From contig NZ_AP012322.1 in NCBI RefSeq assembly GCF_001025155.1, positions 682,001 to 746,000 of the forward strand: a stretch of DNA of 64,000 bases. The letters are read 5' to 3'. The DNA is from Bifidobacterium angulatum DSM 20098 = JCM 7096 (GTDB lineage: Bacteria > Actinomycetota > Actinomycetes > Actinomycetales > Bifidobacteriaceae). Position numbers and translations under genes: made by a program. The notes under the pieces were generated by a model, which was given only the letters and a program-made list of their open reading frames with translations, ran no database searches and had not been told where the DNA came from. Of the stretch, positions 26,120 to 34,180 are shown piece by piece; the first letter of the stretch is position 1; each line of letters opens with the position of its first letter.

Positions 26120-27856
26120 ATGACACAACAGGCGCAACACACGCAGCACAATGCCCAGCAGGGCGATCTCGCCAATATCAAGGACCTGTCGGTCTCCTTC
26201 ATGACGGATGCCGGCTCGATCAAGGCAGTCGAGGATGTGAACTTCACCATTCCGCGCAAGACCGTGGTCGGCGTGGTCGGCGAATCCGGTTCCGGCAAAT
26301 CCGTGACCGCGCGTTCCATCATCAAGCTGCTGCCCGAAACCGCCACCACTTCCGGCGCGATATACCTGTCGAACCGTGAGGATACCGGCACGCTCGACGT
26401 GCTGTCGCTGTCCGGAGAGCAGCTGCGCACGATGCGCGGCAGCCAGGCGGCCATGGTATTCCAGGAGCCGAACTCGGTGCTCAATCCGGTGTATACCATC
26501 GGCTGGCAGATCGAGGAAGGCCTGCGCGCCCACGGTATGAAGGACAAGAAGGAGCTTCGCGCCAAGGCCATCGACATTCTGAAGAAGGTCGGCATCCCGG
26601 ACGCCGAAACCCGTGTGGACTATTATCCGCATCAGTTCTCCGGCGGTCAGAAGCAGCGCATCGTCATCGCCATGGCGTTGGTGCTGAACCCCGGTCTGAT
26701 CCTGGCCGATGAGCCGACCACCGCGCTGGACGTGACGGTCCAGGCCGAAATCCTCGACCTGCTGCGTCTGGCACGTGACGAATTCGGCGCATCGGTGCTC
26801 ATCATCACCCACAACATGGGCGTGGTCGCCGATATCGCCGACGAGGTCGTGGTGATGTACCGCGGCCACGTGGTCGAGCAAGGGCCCGTGGAACAGATCT
26901 TCTACAAGCCGCAGCACGAGTACACGCAGCGTCTGTTGGCCGCCGTGCCGCGCATCGGGCAGCATCTCGTGGTGCGGGACCGCAAAGGCAATCCGATCGA
27001 ACGCAAAACCGACTGGCATGACGAACCGCTCGCCGTCAAGGCGCGGAATCTGAGCATCACCTACCCCGGTCACCTTATGCAGCCCGACTTCAAGGCTGTG
27101 GACGGCATCGACTTCGAGATCCACCGTTCCGAAGTGCTCGGACTGGTGGGCGAATCCGGTTCCGGCAAGTCGACCACGGGCCGTGCCATCGCCGGCCTGC
27201 AGAAGGTCACCGGCGGTTCGCTCAACGTGCTGGGCGTGGAGATGAACGGCGTGAAGGAGCGCGATTTCAAGGCCAAGCGCGCCGACATCGGATTCGTGTT
27301 CCAGGACCCGGGATCCTCGTTCGACCCGCTGATGACCATCGCCGAGAACGTGGCGGAACCCCTGCTGGTGCACCACAAGTTCGGTTCCGTAGCCGAGGCG
27401 AAGAACTATGTGGGCGATTTGCTGGAAATGGTGCAGCTGCCGCGCGTGTACATGGACCGTTACCCGCATGAGCTTTCCGGCGGCCAGCGCCAGCGCGCCT
27501 CCCTGGCGCGAGGATTGGCGCTGAAGCCGAGTTTGCTCATCGCCGATGAGCCGACTTCCGCATTGGACGTGTCGGTGCAGGCCAAGGTGCTTGAACTGTT
27601 CAAGAGACTGCAGGCCGAAATCGGTTTCGCCTGCCTGTTCATCACGCACGACCTGGCCGTGGTGGACATGCTTGCCGACCGCATCATGGTGATGCACAAG
27701 GGCAAGATCGTGGAGCACGGCGATGCGGACGACATCATCGAACGCCCGCAGAACCCCTACACGCAGAAGCTGCTGGCCTCGCTGCCGCTGCCCGACCCGG
27801 TCAAGCAGCGCGAGCACCGCGCCAAGCTGCATGACCTGCTTGCCGCCCAGCGGTAG
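26120..27856 (+). CDS. Fused dual ATPase of the peptide ABC transporter (DppD-DppF type)
   Basis: 578 residues holding two complete ABC ATPase domains that in many bacteria are separate proteins. Walker A GESGSGKS occurs at 54-61 and again at 344-351; signatures FSGGQKQRIVIAMAL and LSGGQRQRASLARGL, and both Walker B regions LADEPTTALDV and IADEPTSALDV are intact, so both sites should be active. The ATG at 26120 follows GGGGAGAGGAG at good spacing; a GTG at 26111 overlapping the upstream stop is a less likely alternative. Confidence 0.94.
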   Translation: MTQQAQHTQHNAQQGDLANIKDLSVSFMTDAGSIKAVEDVNFTIPRKTVVGVVGESGSGKSVTARSIIKLLPETATTSGAIYLSNREDTGTLDVLSLSGEQLRTMRGSQAAMVFQEPNSVLNPVYTIGWQIEEGLRAHGMKDKKELRAKAIDILKKVGIPDAETRVDYYPHQFSGGQKQRIVIAMALVLNPGLILADEPTTALDVTVQAEILDLLRLARDEFGASVLIITHNMGVVADIADEVVVMYRGHVVEQGPVEQIFYKPQHEYTQRLLAAVPRIGQHLVVRDRKGNPIERKTDWHDEPLAVKARNLSITYPGHLMQPDFKAVDGIDFEIHRSEVLGLVGESGSGKSTTGRAIAGLQKVTGGSLNVLGVEMNGVKERDFKAKRADIGFVFQDPGSSFDPLMTIAENVAEPLLVHHKFGSVAEAKNYVGDLLEMVQLPRVYMDRYPHELSGGQRQRASLARGLALKPSLLIADEPTSALDVSVQAKVLELFKRLQAEIGFACLFITHDLAVVDMLADRIMVMHKGKIVEHGDADDIIERPQNPYTQKLLASLPLPDPVKQREHRAKLHDLLAAQR

Positions 27857-27887
27857 GCGGATCGGCCGCGTAACAGCAAGCCGAATA

Positions 27888-27934
27888 CCACAACGGCGCT
27901 TCCGATGGTCATTCCATCGGAAGCGCCGTTGTGG
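27888..27934. terminator. Strong 21-bp stem-loop ending the peptide transporter operon
   Basis: CCACAACGGCGCTTCCGATGG-type arm (27888-27908) pairs perfectly with 27914-27934 around a 5-nt loop. It lacks a downstream T-run but is by far the most stable structure in the convergent gap. Confidence 0.7.
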
Positions 27935-27975
27935 CATATATCAGGCCATTATTGTTTGGCCAATAACCATGCTGC

Positions 27976-28013
27976 GGTTGTGCCGCCCGTACTACATGCG
28001 GGGCGGCGCAACC
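27976..28013 (-). terminator. Stem-loop after the Nudix gene (minus strand)
   Basis: GGTTGTGCCGCCCG (27976-27989) pairs with CGGGGCGGCGCAACC (27999-28013) with a wobble and a one-base bulge, 6 bp past the Nudix stop. Confidence 0.5.
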
Positions 28014-28018
28014 GTCAA

Positions 28019-28540
28019 TCAGCGGATCACGCCACGGAAGGCGAACTGGGCGTGAGCGTCTCCGTCCGCCTTATGCCTGAGATAGTCATGCACGTAACCC
28101 ATGCGCTCCACCGTAGTGGCGGCCAGCGGCTCGGGCAGCGCATCAGGGGAGAACCATCCCACCTCAAGGCTTTCGTCGTCGCCCACGAACGGTTCCGTGT
28201 TGCCGTTCGGATCGGGCCTGCACAGGAACAGGTGATCCATGTACATGGTGTTGTCGCCGTTCGCATAGGTGAGGATCTTCCGCGACGATTTCACCGACAC
28301 CAGATCGGTGACGATCACGTCGACGCCGGTCTCCTCCTTGACCTCGCGGGCCACGGTGTCGGCAGGCTCCTCGCCAGGCTCGTTAATGCCGTACACCATG
28401 GCCCATTCGCCGGTATCGGAGCGTCTGCCCAGCAACACGCGGCCCTGGGCGTCCTGCACATAGCCGGACACGCCCATGAGCCACAATAGATCGTGGTCTA
28501 TTTTCCTGCGTAGGTCGAGAATGAACTGCGGCGTGGTCAT
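28019..28540 (-). CDS. Nudix hydrolase
   Basis: 173 residues. The Nudix box is complete: G, five residues, E, seven residues, then REVKEETGV, inside GINEPGEEPADTVAREV. These enzymes hydrolyse nucleoside diphosphate derivatives; the substrate cannot be told here. ATG at 28540 follows AAAGGAACGC. Its first 16 codons are repeated 140 bp upstream in a short open frame that ends overlapping this start (ATGA on the minus strand), so its translation may be coupled to that relic. Confidence 0.88.
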   Translation of the reverse strand: MTTPQFILDLRRKIDHDLLWLMGVSGYVQDAQGRVLLGRRSDTGEWAMVYGINEPGEEPADTVAREVKEETGVDVIVTDLVSVKSSRKILTYANGDNTMYMDHLFLCRPDPNGNTEPFVGDDESLEVGWFSPDALPEPLAATTVERMGYVHDYLRHKADGDAHAQFAFRGVIR

Positions 28541-28680
28541 AGTGCGTTCCTTTCCGGTCCACGATCCTTCGCAGCGTAGCTGCTCACTTCGCCTACGCAC
28601 AGCCCGCTGGGCTGTACGTTTGACGGCTCAGCGTGGTCTATCTTCCTGCGTAGGTCGAGAATGAACTGCGGCGTGGTCAT
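28537..28680 (-). pseudogene. Duplicated 5' fragment of the Nudix gene in a 47-codon frame
   Basis: The ATG at 28680 sits one base after the aminopeptidase P stop and opens MTTPQFILDLRRKIDH, identical to the start of the downstream Nudix protein, then continues with unrelated residues to a stop at 28537-28539 that overlaps the Nudix ATG. At DNA level 28632-28680 and 28492-28540 match over 49 bp with one difference. It is either a relic or a translated coupling leader. Confidence 0.8.
28559..28636. repeat. Three-stem repeat element, copy A
   Basis: Outer stem CCACG/CGTGG (28559-28563, 28632-28636); hairpin 1 GCAGC-GTA-GCTGC (28571-28583); hairpin 2 ACAGCCC-GCT-GGGCTGT (28599-28615). Linkers CTTCGC, TTCGCCTACG and CGTTTGACGGCTC match copy B at 59.3 kb, while the stems differ in sequence but keep pairing. 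It lies in the segment between the two Nudix 5' copies. Confidence 0.72.
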
Positions 28681-28681
28681 A

Positions 28682-30283
28682 TCAGGCCTTGCGACCCTTG
28701 GCGGCCATATCGGCCATCCATTCCTCGACATCGTCGATCTGCTTCGGAATGCCGGCGGACAGCCATTCCGGGCCATGCTCGGTCATGAGCACATCATCCT
28801 CGATACGAATGCCGATGCCACGGTACTCCGGCGGAATCAGCAGATCGTCCGCACGGAAGTACAGGCCGGGCTCGATGGTGAAGATCATGCCCGGGCGGAT
28901 TTCGGCACCCTGATACGACTCGAAGCGTGCCTGCGCGCAATCATGCACATCCAGGCCCAGATGGTGGGCCACGCCGCAGGCGAGCCAACGGCGATGCTGC
29001 TGGCCTTCGGGGGAGAGCGATTCCTCCACGCTCACCGGTAGCAGACCCCACTCGTGCAGCCTCTCGGCGATCACGCGCATGCAGGCGTGATGGATGTCGC
29101 TATACGTGGCGCCCACCTTCGCGGCTTCGAAACCGGCCTGCTGGGAATCAAGCACGGCCTGGTACAGACGCTTCTGCAGATCGGTGAACCTGCCGTTCGT
29201 CGGGAAGGTGCGGGTGATGTCGGCGGTATACAGGGAATCGACCTCCACGCCGGCGTCCACCAGCAGCAAGTCGCCGTTCCTCACCACGCCGGTATTGCGC
29301 ATCCAATGCAGGATCGGGGCGTGCGGGCCGGAGGCGACGATCGAATCGTAGCCGACTGTATTACCCAGTTCGCGGGACACGGAATTGAACGCGCCTTCCA
29401 GAACACGTTCGCTGCGCGGCTTGTCAAGCGCCTCCGGCAGCGTGGCCAGCAGACGGTCGAAGCCCGCCTTGGTGGCGCTGATGGTCTTGCGCATCTCGCC
29501 CACCTCATAGGAATCCTTGCACATGCGGGCCTCGGAGGTGAACTCGCGCAGCTTGTCGTCATCCGCCGCATTGGCATCGGGATCGGCGAACCCGTTGGCC
29601 TTGCGCACCTCGTTCACCAGCGCGGTGATCTGCGGGTCGGTCTCGCTTACAACGCGCACGCGCACGGCGCCGGCCTCGGTGCCGACATCCTTGCTCAGCG
29701 CATCGGCCAGCTGCGCGATGTCATGCGTTTCGATGCCGGTCATCGCCTGCATCTCCACCAGGCCGGCGCGCGGGCCCACCCAGTATTCGCCGTAATGCGC
29801 GTTCATGAAGAAATCGGCGGTGGAATTGTCGGCGCGCGGTGCCACGAACAGTTCCGGCACATGGGTCGCTCCGGCCTTCGCCTCGGGTGAATCCGGGTCG
29901 ACGGGGTTGAGCACCAGCACGGCGCCCGCCTCATAGTCGGTTCCAAGACCCGTGTAATACGCGAACGTGCTGTCCGGGCGGAACATGTAGTCGCAGTCGT
30001 TGTTGCGCACCTTCGGCTGGCCGGCCGGAATCACCAGGCGCTCGCCGGCGAAGGCCTTGCCGAGCGTCGCACGGCGGGCGGGGGTGAACTTGGAGGATTC
30101 CAACGGCTTGATATCCGGATCCTCGTCGGCCCAGCCGGACTTCATGAACTCGCGGAACGCGTCGGAATTCGGGCGCAGCGACCGATTGTTCACACGGTCG
30201 GCCATGGCCTGATCGTCGCCCGGCGCGGCGGCACGCTCCTGCGCCTCGTATTCCTTGTCCTTTTCGGTGATCACTTCACCCAT
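28682..30283 (-). CDS. Xaa-Pro aminopeptidase (aminopeptidase P, M24 family)
   Basis: 533-residue metalloprotease that removes N-terminal residues preceding proline. The N-terminal creatinase-like domain (LGKAFAGERLVIPAGQ, FRPDSTFAYYTGL) is followed by the pita-bread domain with all metal ligands: the Asp pair in LLVDAGVEVDSLYTADITRTF, His in VAHHLGLDVHD, and Glu in FTIEPGLYF and GIRIEDDVLM. The ribosome site AAGGAG precedes the ATG. Divergent to folC. It sits with a peptide transporter, consistent with peptide use. Confidence 0.93.
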   Translation of the reverse strand: MGEVITEKDKEYEAQERAAAPGDDQAMADRVNNRSLRPNSDAFREFMKSGWADEDPDIKPLESSKFTPARRATLGKAFAGERLVIPAGQPKVRNNDCDYMFRPDSTFAYYTGLGTDYEAGAVLVLNPVDPDSPEAKAGATHVPELFVAPRADNSTADFFMNAHYGEYWVGPRAGLVEMQAMTGIETHDIAQLADALSKDVGTEAGAVRVRVVSETDPQITALVNEVRKANGFADPDANAADDDKLREFTSEARMCKDSYEVGEMRKTISATKAGFDRLLATLPEALDKPRSERVLEGAFNSVSRELGNTVGYDSIVASGPHAPILHWMRNTGVVRNGDLLLVDAGVEVDSLYTADITRTFPTNGRFTDLQKRLYQAVLDSQQAGFEAAKVGATYSDIHHACMRVIAERLHEWGLLPVSVEESLSPEGQQHRRWLACGVAHHLGLDVHDCAQARFESYQGAEIRPGMIFTIEPGLYFRADDLLIPPEYRGIGIRIEDDVLMTEHGPEWLSAGIPKQIDDVEEWMADMAAKGRKA

Positions 30284-30506
30284 ACTCGCTCCTTGGTCAT
30301 CCTTGGAATTGTGATGTTGTGCTGCCCGCGCCGCGCACGGGCCTTGTTTTCGAAAGGCCCAGCGGCACTACCGTCCCATCGTAGTCCACCACGCAGCGGC
30401 ATACGGGGTGTTTTCCAAGGCGGCCGCATTCAGTCCGGAACGCAATGCCACTCGGCTCGTAAAGTGCAATAGAATATGAAAGGTTTGTACGTATTGAGAG
30501 GAAGTC

Positions 30507-32015
30507 ATGTCTTTCGAGCATCCGAACAGAAACAGCGAATCCATTCACGACGTGGAACGCGATATCATGAGCCGCCCGCCGGAGCACAACACCACCAACC
30601 TTGACCTTGACCGCATGAATCTCATGCTGGACGTGCTGGGGCATCCGGAGCAGTCCTTCCGCGTGATCCACGTCACCGGCACCAACGGCAAGGGATCCAC
30701 GGCGCGCATGGCCGAGGCCATCTGCCGTGCATATGGCCTGCGTACCGGCCTGTACACCTCTCCGCACCTGGAGAAGGTGAACGAGCGCATCGCCATCGAC
30801 GGCCAGGAGCTCAGCGACGACGATTTCATCGACGCATGGGACCAGATCAAGGATTATGTCGCGCTGGTGGACGCCAAGATGGAGCAGCAGGGCAAGCCCC
30901 GCATGAGCTTCTTCGAAGTGCTCACCGCCATGGCGATCTGGAAATTCGCCGACGCGCCGGTCGATGTGGCGATCGTGGAGGTCGGCATGGGCGGCGCGTG
31001 GGACGCCACGAACGTGCTGAACGCCGACGCGGCCATCATCGGGCCGATCGATATGGACCATATGAAATGGCTGGGAGACACCGTCGAACAGATCGCCGAG
31101 GAGAAAGTCGGCATCATCAAGCCCGGTTGCACGGCGGTGATCGGCCGCCAGCCGCATGAGGACGATGTCATGCCGATCATCGAGGAGGCCGCGGAACGCA
31201 ATCACGCCACACTGGTACGTGACGGCTATGAGATGACGGTAAGCGATCGTCTGCCGGCTGTCGGCGGCCAGGTGGCCACGCTGAACACGCCGCTGGGCAC
31301 CTACACCGAAGTGCCCATCGCCAAATTCGGCGAACATCAGGCGCATAACGCGCTCGCCGCGCTCGCCGCATGCGAGGCCGTGATCCCCACGTCGGGCGCA
31401 TTGGATGGCGATCTGGTGGCCGAGGCGTTGAGCGGCGTCAAGATTCCGGGCCGTATCGAACAGATTCGCACCTCGCCGACCATCATCCTCGACGGCGGGC
31501 ATAACATCAATGCCGCGGAATCGTTGAGGGCAGCGATCGAAGAGAACTACAGCTTCGAACAGTTGGTCGGCGTGGTGGCCATGATGGCCGACAAGCAGGT
31601 CGAACAGTACCTGGGTGTTCTCGAACCGGTGCTCAGCCAGATCGTGGTGACCGAGAACTCATGGCGTGATCGCGTGATGCCGGCCGACGAGCTGGAGAAG
31701 ATCGCCATCGACGTGTTCGGTGCCGATCGTGTGATCAAGGAGCCGAATCTGCCGGATGCCATCCAGACCGCCGTCAATCTGGTCGATGCCGATGATGAGC
31801 TGGGCGTGGGGTACGGCCATGGCGTGCTGATCTGCGGCAGCTTCGTCACCGCCGGCGACGCGCGTGCCATGCTGAAGGAACATGCCAGCCCTGTTATGGA
31901 GAAGGCCATGAGCATCCACCAGGCCACCGTCGAACCGGACGAGCGCAATGATGCCGAAGACACCGTAGACAACGGTGTGGAAGGTGTTGACGGCGAGCAG
32001 TCGGCCGAAGAGTGA
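30507..32015 (+). CDS. folC: Bifunctional dihydrofolate synthase / folylpolyglutamate synthase
   Basis: Mur-ligase-fold enzyme adding glutamate to (dihydro)folate. P-loop HVTGTNGKGSTARMAEAI, TSPHLEKVNERIAIDG, FFEVLTAMA and VEVGMGGAWDATN (usually GxGGRxDATN; here Ala-Trp replaces Arg-x) and ILDGGHN are present. 502 residues, with a Glu/Asp-rich C-terminal tail of about 30 residues not needed for the fold. Good ribosome site GAGAGGAAG. A TAGAAT at 30470-30475 is a candidate -10. Ends at a strong terminator. Confidence 0.93.
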   Translation: MSFEHPNRNSESIHDVERDIMSRPPEHNTTNLDLDRMNLMLDVLGHPEQSFRVIHVTGTNGKGSTARMAEAICRAYGLRTGLYTSPHLEKVNERIAIDGQELSDDDFIDAWDQIKDYVALVDAKMEQQGKPRMSFFEVLTAMAIWKFADAPVDVAIVEVGMGGAWDATNVLNADAAIIGPIDMDHMKWLGDTVEQIAEEKVGIIKPGCTAVIGRQPHEDDVMPIIEEAAERNHATLVRDGYEMTVSDRLPAVGGQVATLNTPLGTYTEVPIAKFGEHQAHNALAALAACEAVIPTSGALDGDLVAEALSGVKIPGRIEQIRTSPTIILDGGHNINAAESLRAAIEENYSFEQLVGVVAMMADKQVEQYLGVLEPVLSQIVVTENSWRDRVMPADELEKIAIDVFGADRVIKEPNLPDAIQTAVNLVDADDELGVGYGHGVLICGSFVTAGDARAMLKEHASPVMEKAMSIHQATVEPDERNDAEDTVDNGVEGVDGEQSAEE

Positions 32016-32060
32016 AGCGTGGAAGCGTAGACGGGCGATAGCCGCGGAAGGCGGATACGC

Positions 32061-32110
32061 GAAGACCGGGCGCGAACAGCGGTATGCTGTGCGCGCCCGG
32101 TCTTCCTTTT
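32061..32110. terminator. Terminator between folC and the racemase
   Basis: GAAGACCGGGCGCG (32061-32074) and CGCGCCCGGTCTTC (32092-32105) pair perfectly over 14 bp, followed by CTTTT. Genes on both sides converge on it. Confidence 0.88.
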
Positions 32111-32152
32111 GCCTATGCGATGCGTGCGTGTGGCGTGTGGACGGCTGCCAGG

Positions 32153-32878
32153 CTAGCTGCGCAGCGCCTTGGCACGCTCCACGGTCACGTCCACCAGCAC
32201 GGCCTGCGCGTCGATGACGGGCAACTGGGGCAGTGGGAACGCCTCGTTGAGCACGCTCAGCTCGGTGCACCCGAGGATCAGCGCATCGCAGGCGCATGGT
32301 CCGGCAGGGTCGAGCATGTCGCGCAGCACGGATTCATACCGGTTGAGATTCAACTCGCCGCTGCCTTTCACATCGTCGTAGATCAGCGAGGTGATGCGGG
32401 CCTGCAACGCGTCGTCCGGCTCCACGAAGGTATAGCCGGCTTCCTCGACGGCATGCTTGTACACGCCCGAAGCGCGCGACCCCACCGTGCCAAGGAAGCC
32501 GACGCGCGTGGTACGGCCTGCCGGGTACAGCTGCGACAGACGCTTCACGGCTTCGCGCGGCATATGCAGGATCGGCACGTCGGTAAGCGCCTGGAAGCGG
32601 TCGTGGAAATAATGCGCGGTATTGCAGGTCAGCACGATGAAGCTTGCGCCCATCGCGGAAGCCTTGTCGATATCGTCCGCGATGACGGGGAACGGGTCGT
32701 CATCCGACTCGCCGACGATGAACGCGGTACGGTCGGGAACGGATGCGTCGTTGAACACCACATAGTCCAGGTACTCCTGATCGCTATGCGCATGCGTGGC
32801 GGCGTTGACCAGGCGGATATAGCTTTCCGTGGCCAGCGTGCCCATGCCGCCCAAAACGGCAAAGAACGGTCGTTTCAC
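32153..32878 (-). CDS. Aspartate/glutamate racemase family protein, probable aspartate racemase
   Basis: 241 residues. GTG at 32878 starts the family N-terminus KRPFFAVLGGMGTLATESYIRLVN and overlaps the upstream ligase stop (GTGA). Both catalytic Cys motifs are present: VLTCNTAHYF and ILGCTELSVL, as expected of a cofactor-independent racemase. Coupled translation with an ATP-grasp ligase resembling D-aspartate ligases strongly suggests it makes D-Asp for the peptidoglycan cross-bridge; the biochemical role is inference. Confidence 0.88.
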   Translation of the reverse strand: MKRPFFAVLGGMGTLATESYIRLVNAATHAHSDQEYLDYVVFNDASVPDRTAFIVGESDDDPFPVIADDIDKASAMGASFIVLTCNTAHYFHDRFQALTDVPILHMPREAVKRLSQLYPAGRTTRVGFLGTVGSRASGVYKHAVEEAGYTFVEPDDALQARITSLIYDDVKGSGELNLNRYESVLRDMLDPAGPCACDALILGCTELSVLNEAFPLPQLPVIDAQAVLVDVTVERAKALRS

Positions 32879-34119
32879 TTCAATTCGCCCTTCTTGGTGA
32901 AGTATTTGGCGTAGCTCTTCTTGTAGATAGAGAACATGTGGCGGATCATGGCCCAGCGCAACGGGTTCATATCCTTGGAATACTCCAGCGTGGTGCCCCA
33001 GTCGCCGGAGGCGAGCATCCTGCGACCGGCCTCCTTGTCGGGGCCTTCGGCCACATAATCCAGGAAGATCGACTTCGGGATCTCGAGCCACAGCTTGGAG
33101 CCGCGGCCGAACAGCGTGTTGCCGTCGAACGGGGTGTCCTCCACCAGGTCGTCGACGAAGTACTTGGCCAGGTTGAAACCGTTCAACGTCACGAAATAGC
33201 TGGAACGCCCCTGGCGCAGATTGATCTCGAACAGCTTGTATTCGCCGTCGCGCTCGTCGTACTTCATATCGAAGTTCGCCACGCCCTCATAGCCGATATC
33301 CTCAAGGAACGCCTTGATACGGCGGAACACGCCCTCGTTGTAGTCGGGCAGAATGGCCGCGTAGTTGCCGGCGGCGACGGGGGAGGGGTCCTCCAGCAGC
33401 GGGTGGCCGAGGAACATCATGCGCACGCGGTGATGCTGATCCACATACGCGTTGAGCACGCGCATGCGCGAATCGTCGCCCGGAATGAAGTCCTGAATCA
33501 CCATTTCCGAGGTATAGCCTGCGGCATAGGCGCGCTTGATGATCGTCTCCAGTTCGGCCGGATCGTTGAAGATATAGGCTTTGCGGCGGCCTTCGAAGTC
33601 GATGTTCAGCCATTCCACGGAATTGGCGGGCTTCATGGCCACCGGGTAGCTGAACGGTAGATTCCGGTATTCGCCGGCCTTGACCTCATCGGCGGTGACG
33701 GTCTTCGTCTTCGGGTGGGGAAGATCGTACTGCTCGCAGATCTGATAGAACGTGGATTTGTACGCCAGACGGCGCGACAGGTTGATATCCAGCGTGTTGT
33801 AGACGAAATACTTGCGCAGATCGTCGCCGCACTGGCTGAGCAGATTCGCATACACATCGCCGCAGGGGATGAGCAGCAGCACGCGATCCGGGTCCTCGGC
33901 CTTCATGCGTTTGCCCAGGTCGAGCATGAAATCGCGGAAGGTCACGAAATTGTTGAAATCGTCGACAATATGCACATTGACGATCTTGCTGAATTTCGTA
34001 GGGCTGAGCTGGAAATACGCGTATGCGTCGGAGACGATGCCGTACTCCTCGTGGAACGCCCTGGCCATGCCGTACACGTTGATATCGCTGCCAAGCAGAA
34101 TCGGTTGGAATCTTGTCAT
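32875..34119 (-). CDS. ATP-grasp carboxylate-amine ligase, probable D-aspartate ligase of the peptidoglycan cross-bridge
   Basis: 414 residues. ATG at 34119 follows AAGGTG at 6 nt; an in-frame ATG at 34149 lies in a 13-bp tandem duplication and is less likely. N-terminal segment RFQPILLGSDINVYGMARAFHEEYG, the ATP-grasp nucleotide region (YPVAMKPANSVEWLNIDFEGRRKAY) and the metal-binding YKLFEINLRQGRSSYF are visible. Length and layout match the Asl-type D-aspartate ligases that attach D-Asp to Lys of the stem peptide. Upstream are two Mur ligases, downstream and overlapping is the racemase. Substrate assignment is from context and family. Confidence 0.8.
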   Translation of the reverse strand: MTRFQPILLGSDINVYGMARAFHEEYGIVSDAYAYFQLSPTKFSKIVNVHIVDDFNNFVTFRDFMLDLGKRMKAEDPDRVLLLIPCGDVYANLLSQCGDDLRKYFVYNTLDINLSRRLAYKSTFYQICEQYDLPHPKTKTVTADEVKAGEYRNLPFSYPVAMKPANSVEWLNIDFEGRRKAYIFNDPAELETIIKRAYAAGYTSEMVIQDFIPGDDSRMRVLNAYVDQHHRVRMMFLGHPLLEDPSPVAAGNYAAILPDYNEGVFRRIKAFLEDIGYEGVANFDMKYDERDGEYKLFEINLRQGRSSYFVTLNGFNLAKYFVDDLVEDTPFDGNTLFGRGSKLWLEIPKSIFLDYVAEGPDKEAGRRMLASGDWGTTLEYSKDMNPLRWAMIRHMFSIYKKSYAKYFTKKGELK

Positions 34120-34136
34120 GAATGTCACCTTACCTA

Positions 34137-34162
34137 TGTTCTTGCCCATTGTTCTTGCCCAT
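34137..34162. repeat. Perfect 13-bp tandem duplication before the ATP-grasp gene
   Basis: TGTTCTTGCCCAT occurs twice in tandem (34137-34149, 34150-34162) just upstream of the ligase start on the minus strand. A one-copy change would alter the spacing of the leader. Confidence 0.9.
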
Positions 34163-34180
34163 GTCGTGCGGTCGCATCGA

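Noticed and set aside
30297..31502. Minus-strand open frame opposite folC
   Set aside because: Overlaps folC almost fully, and folC has the P-loop, ribosome site and correct length.
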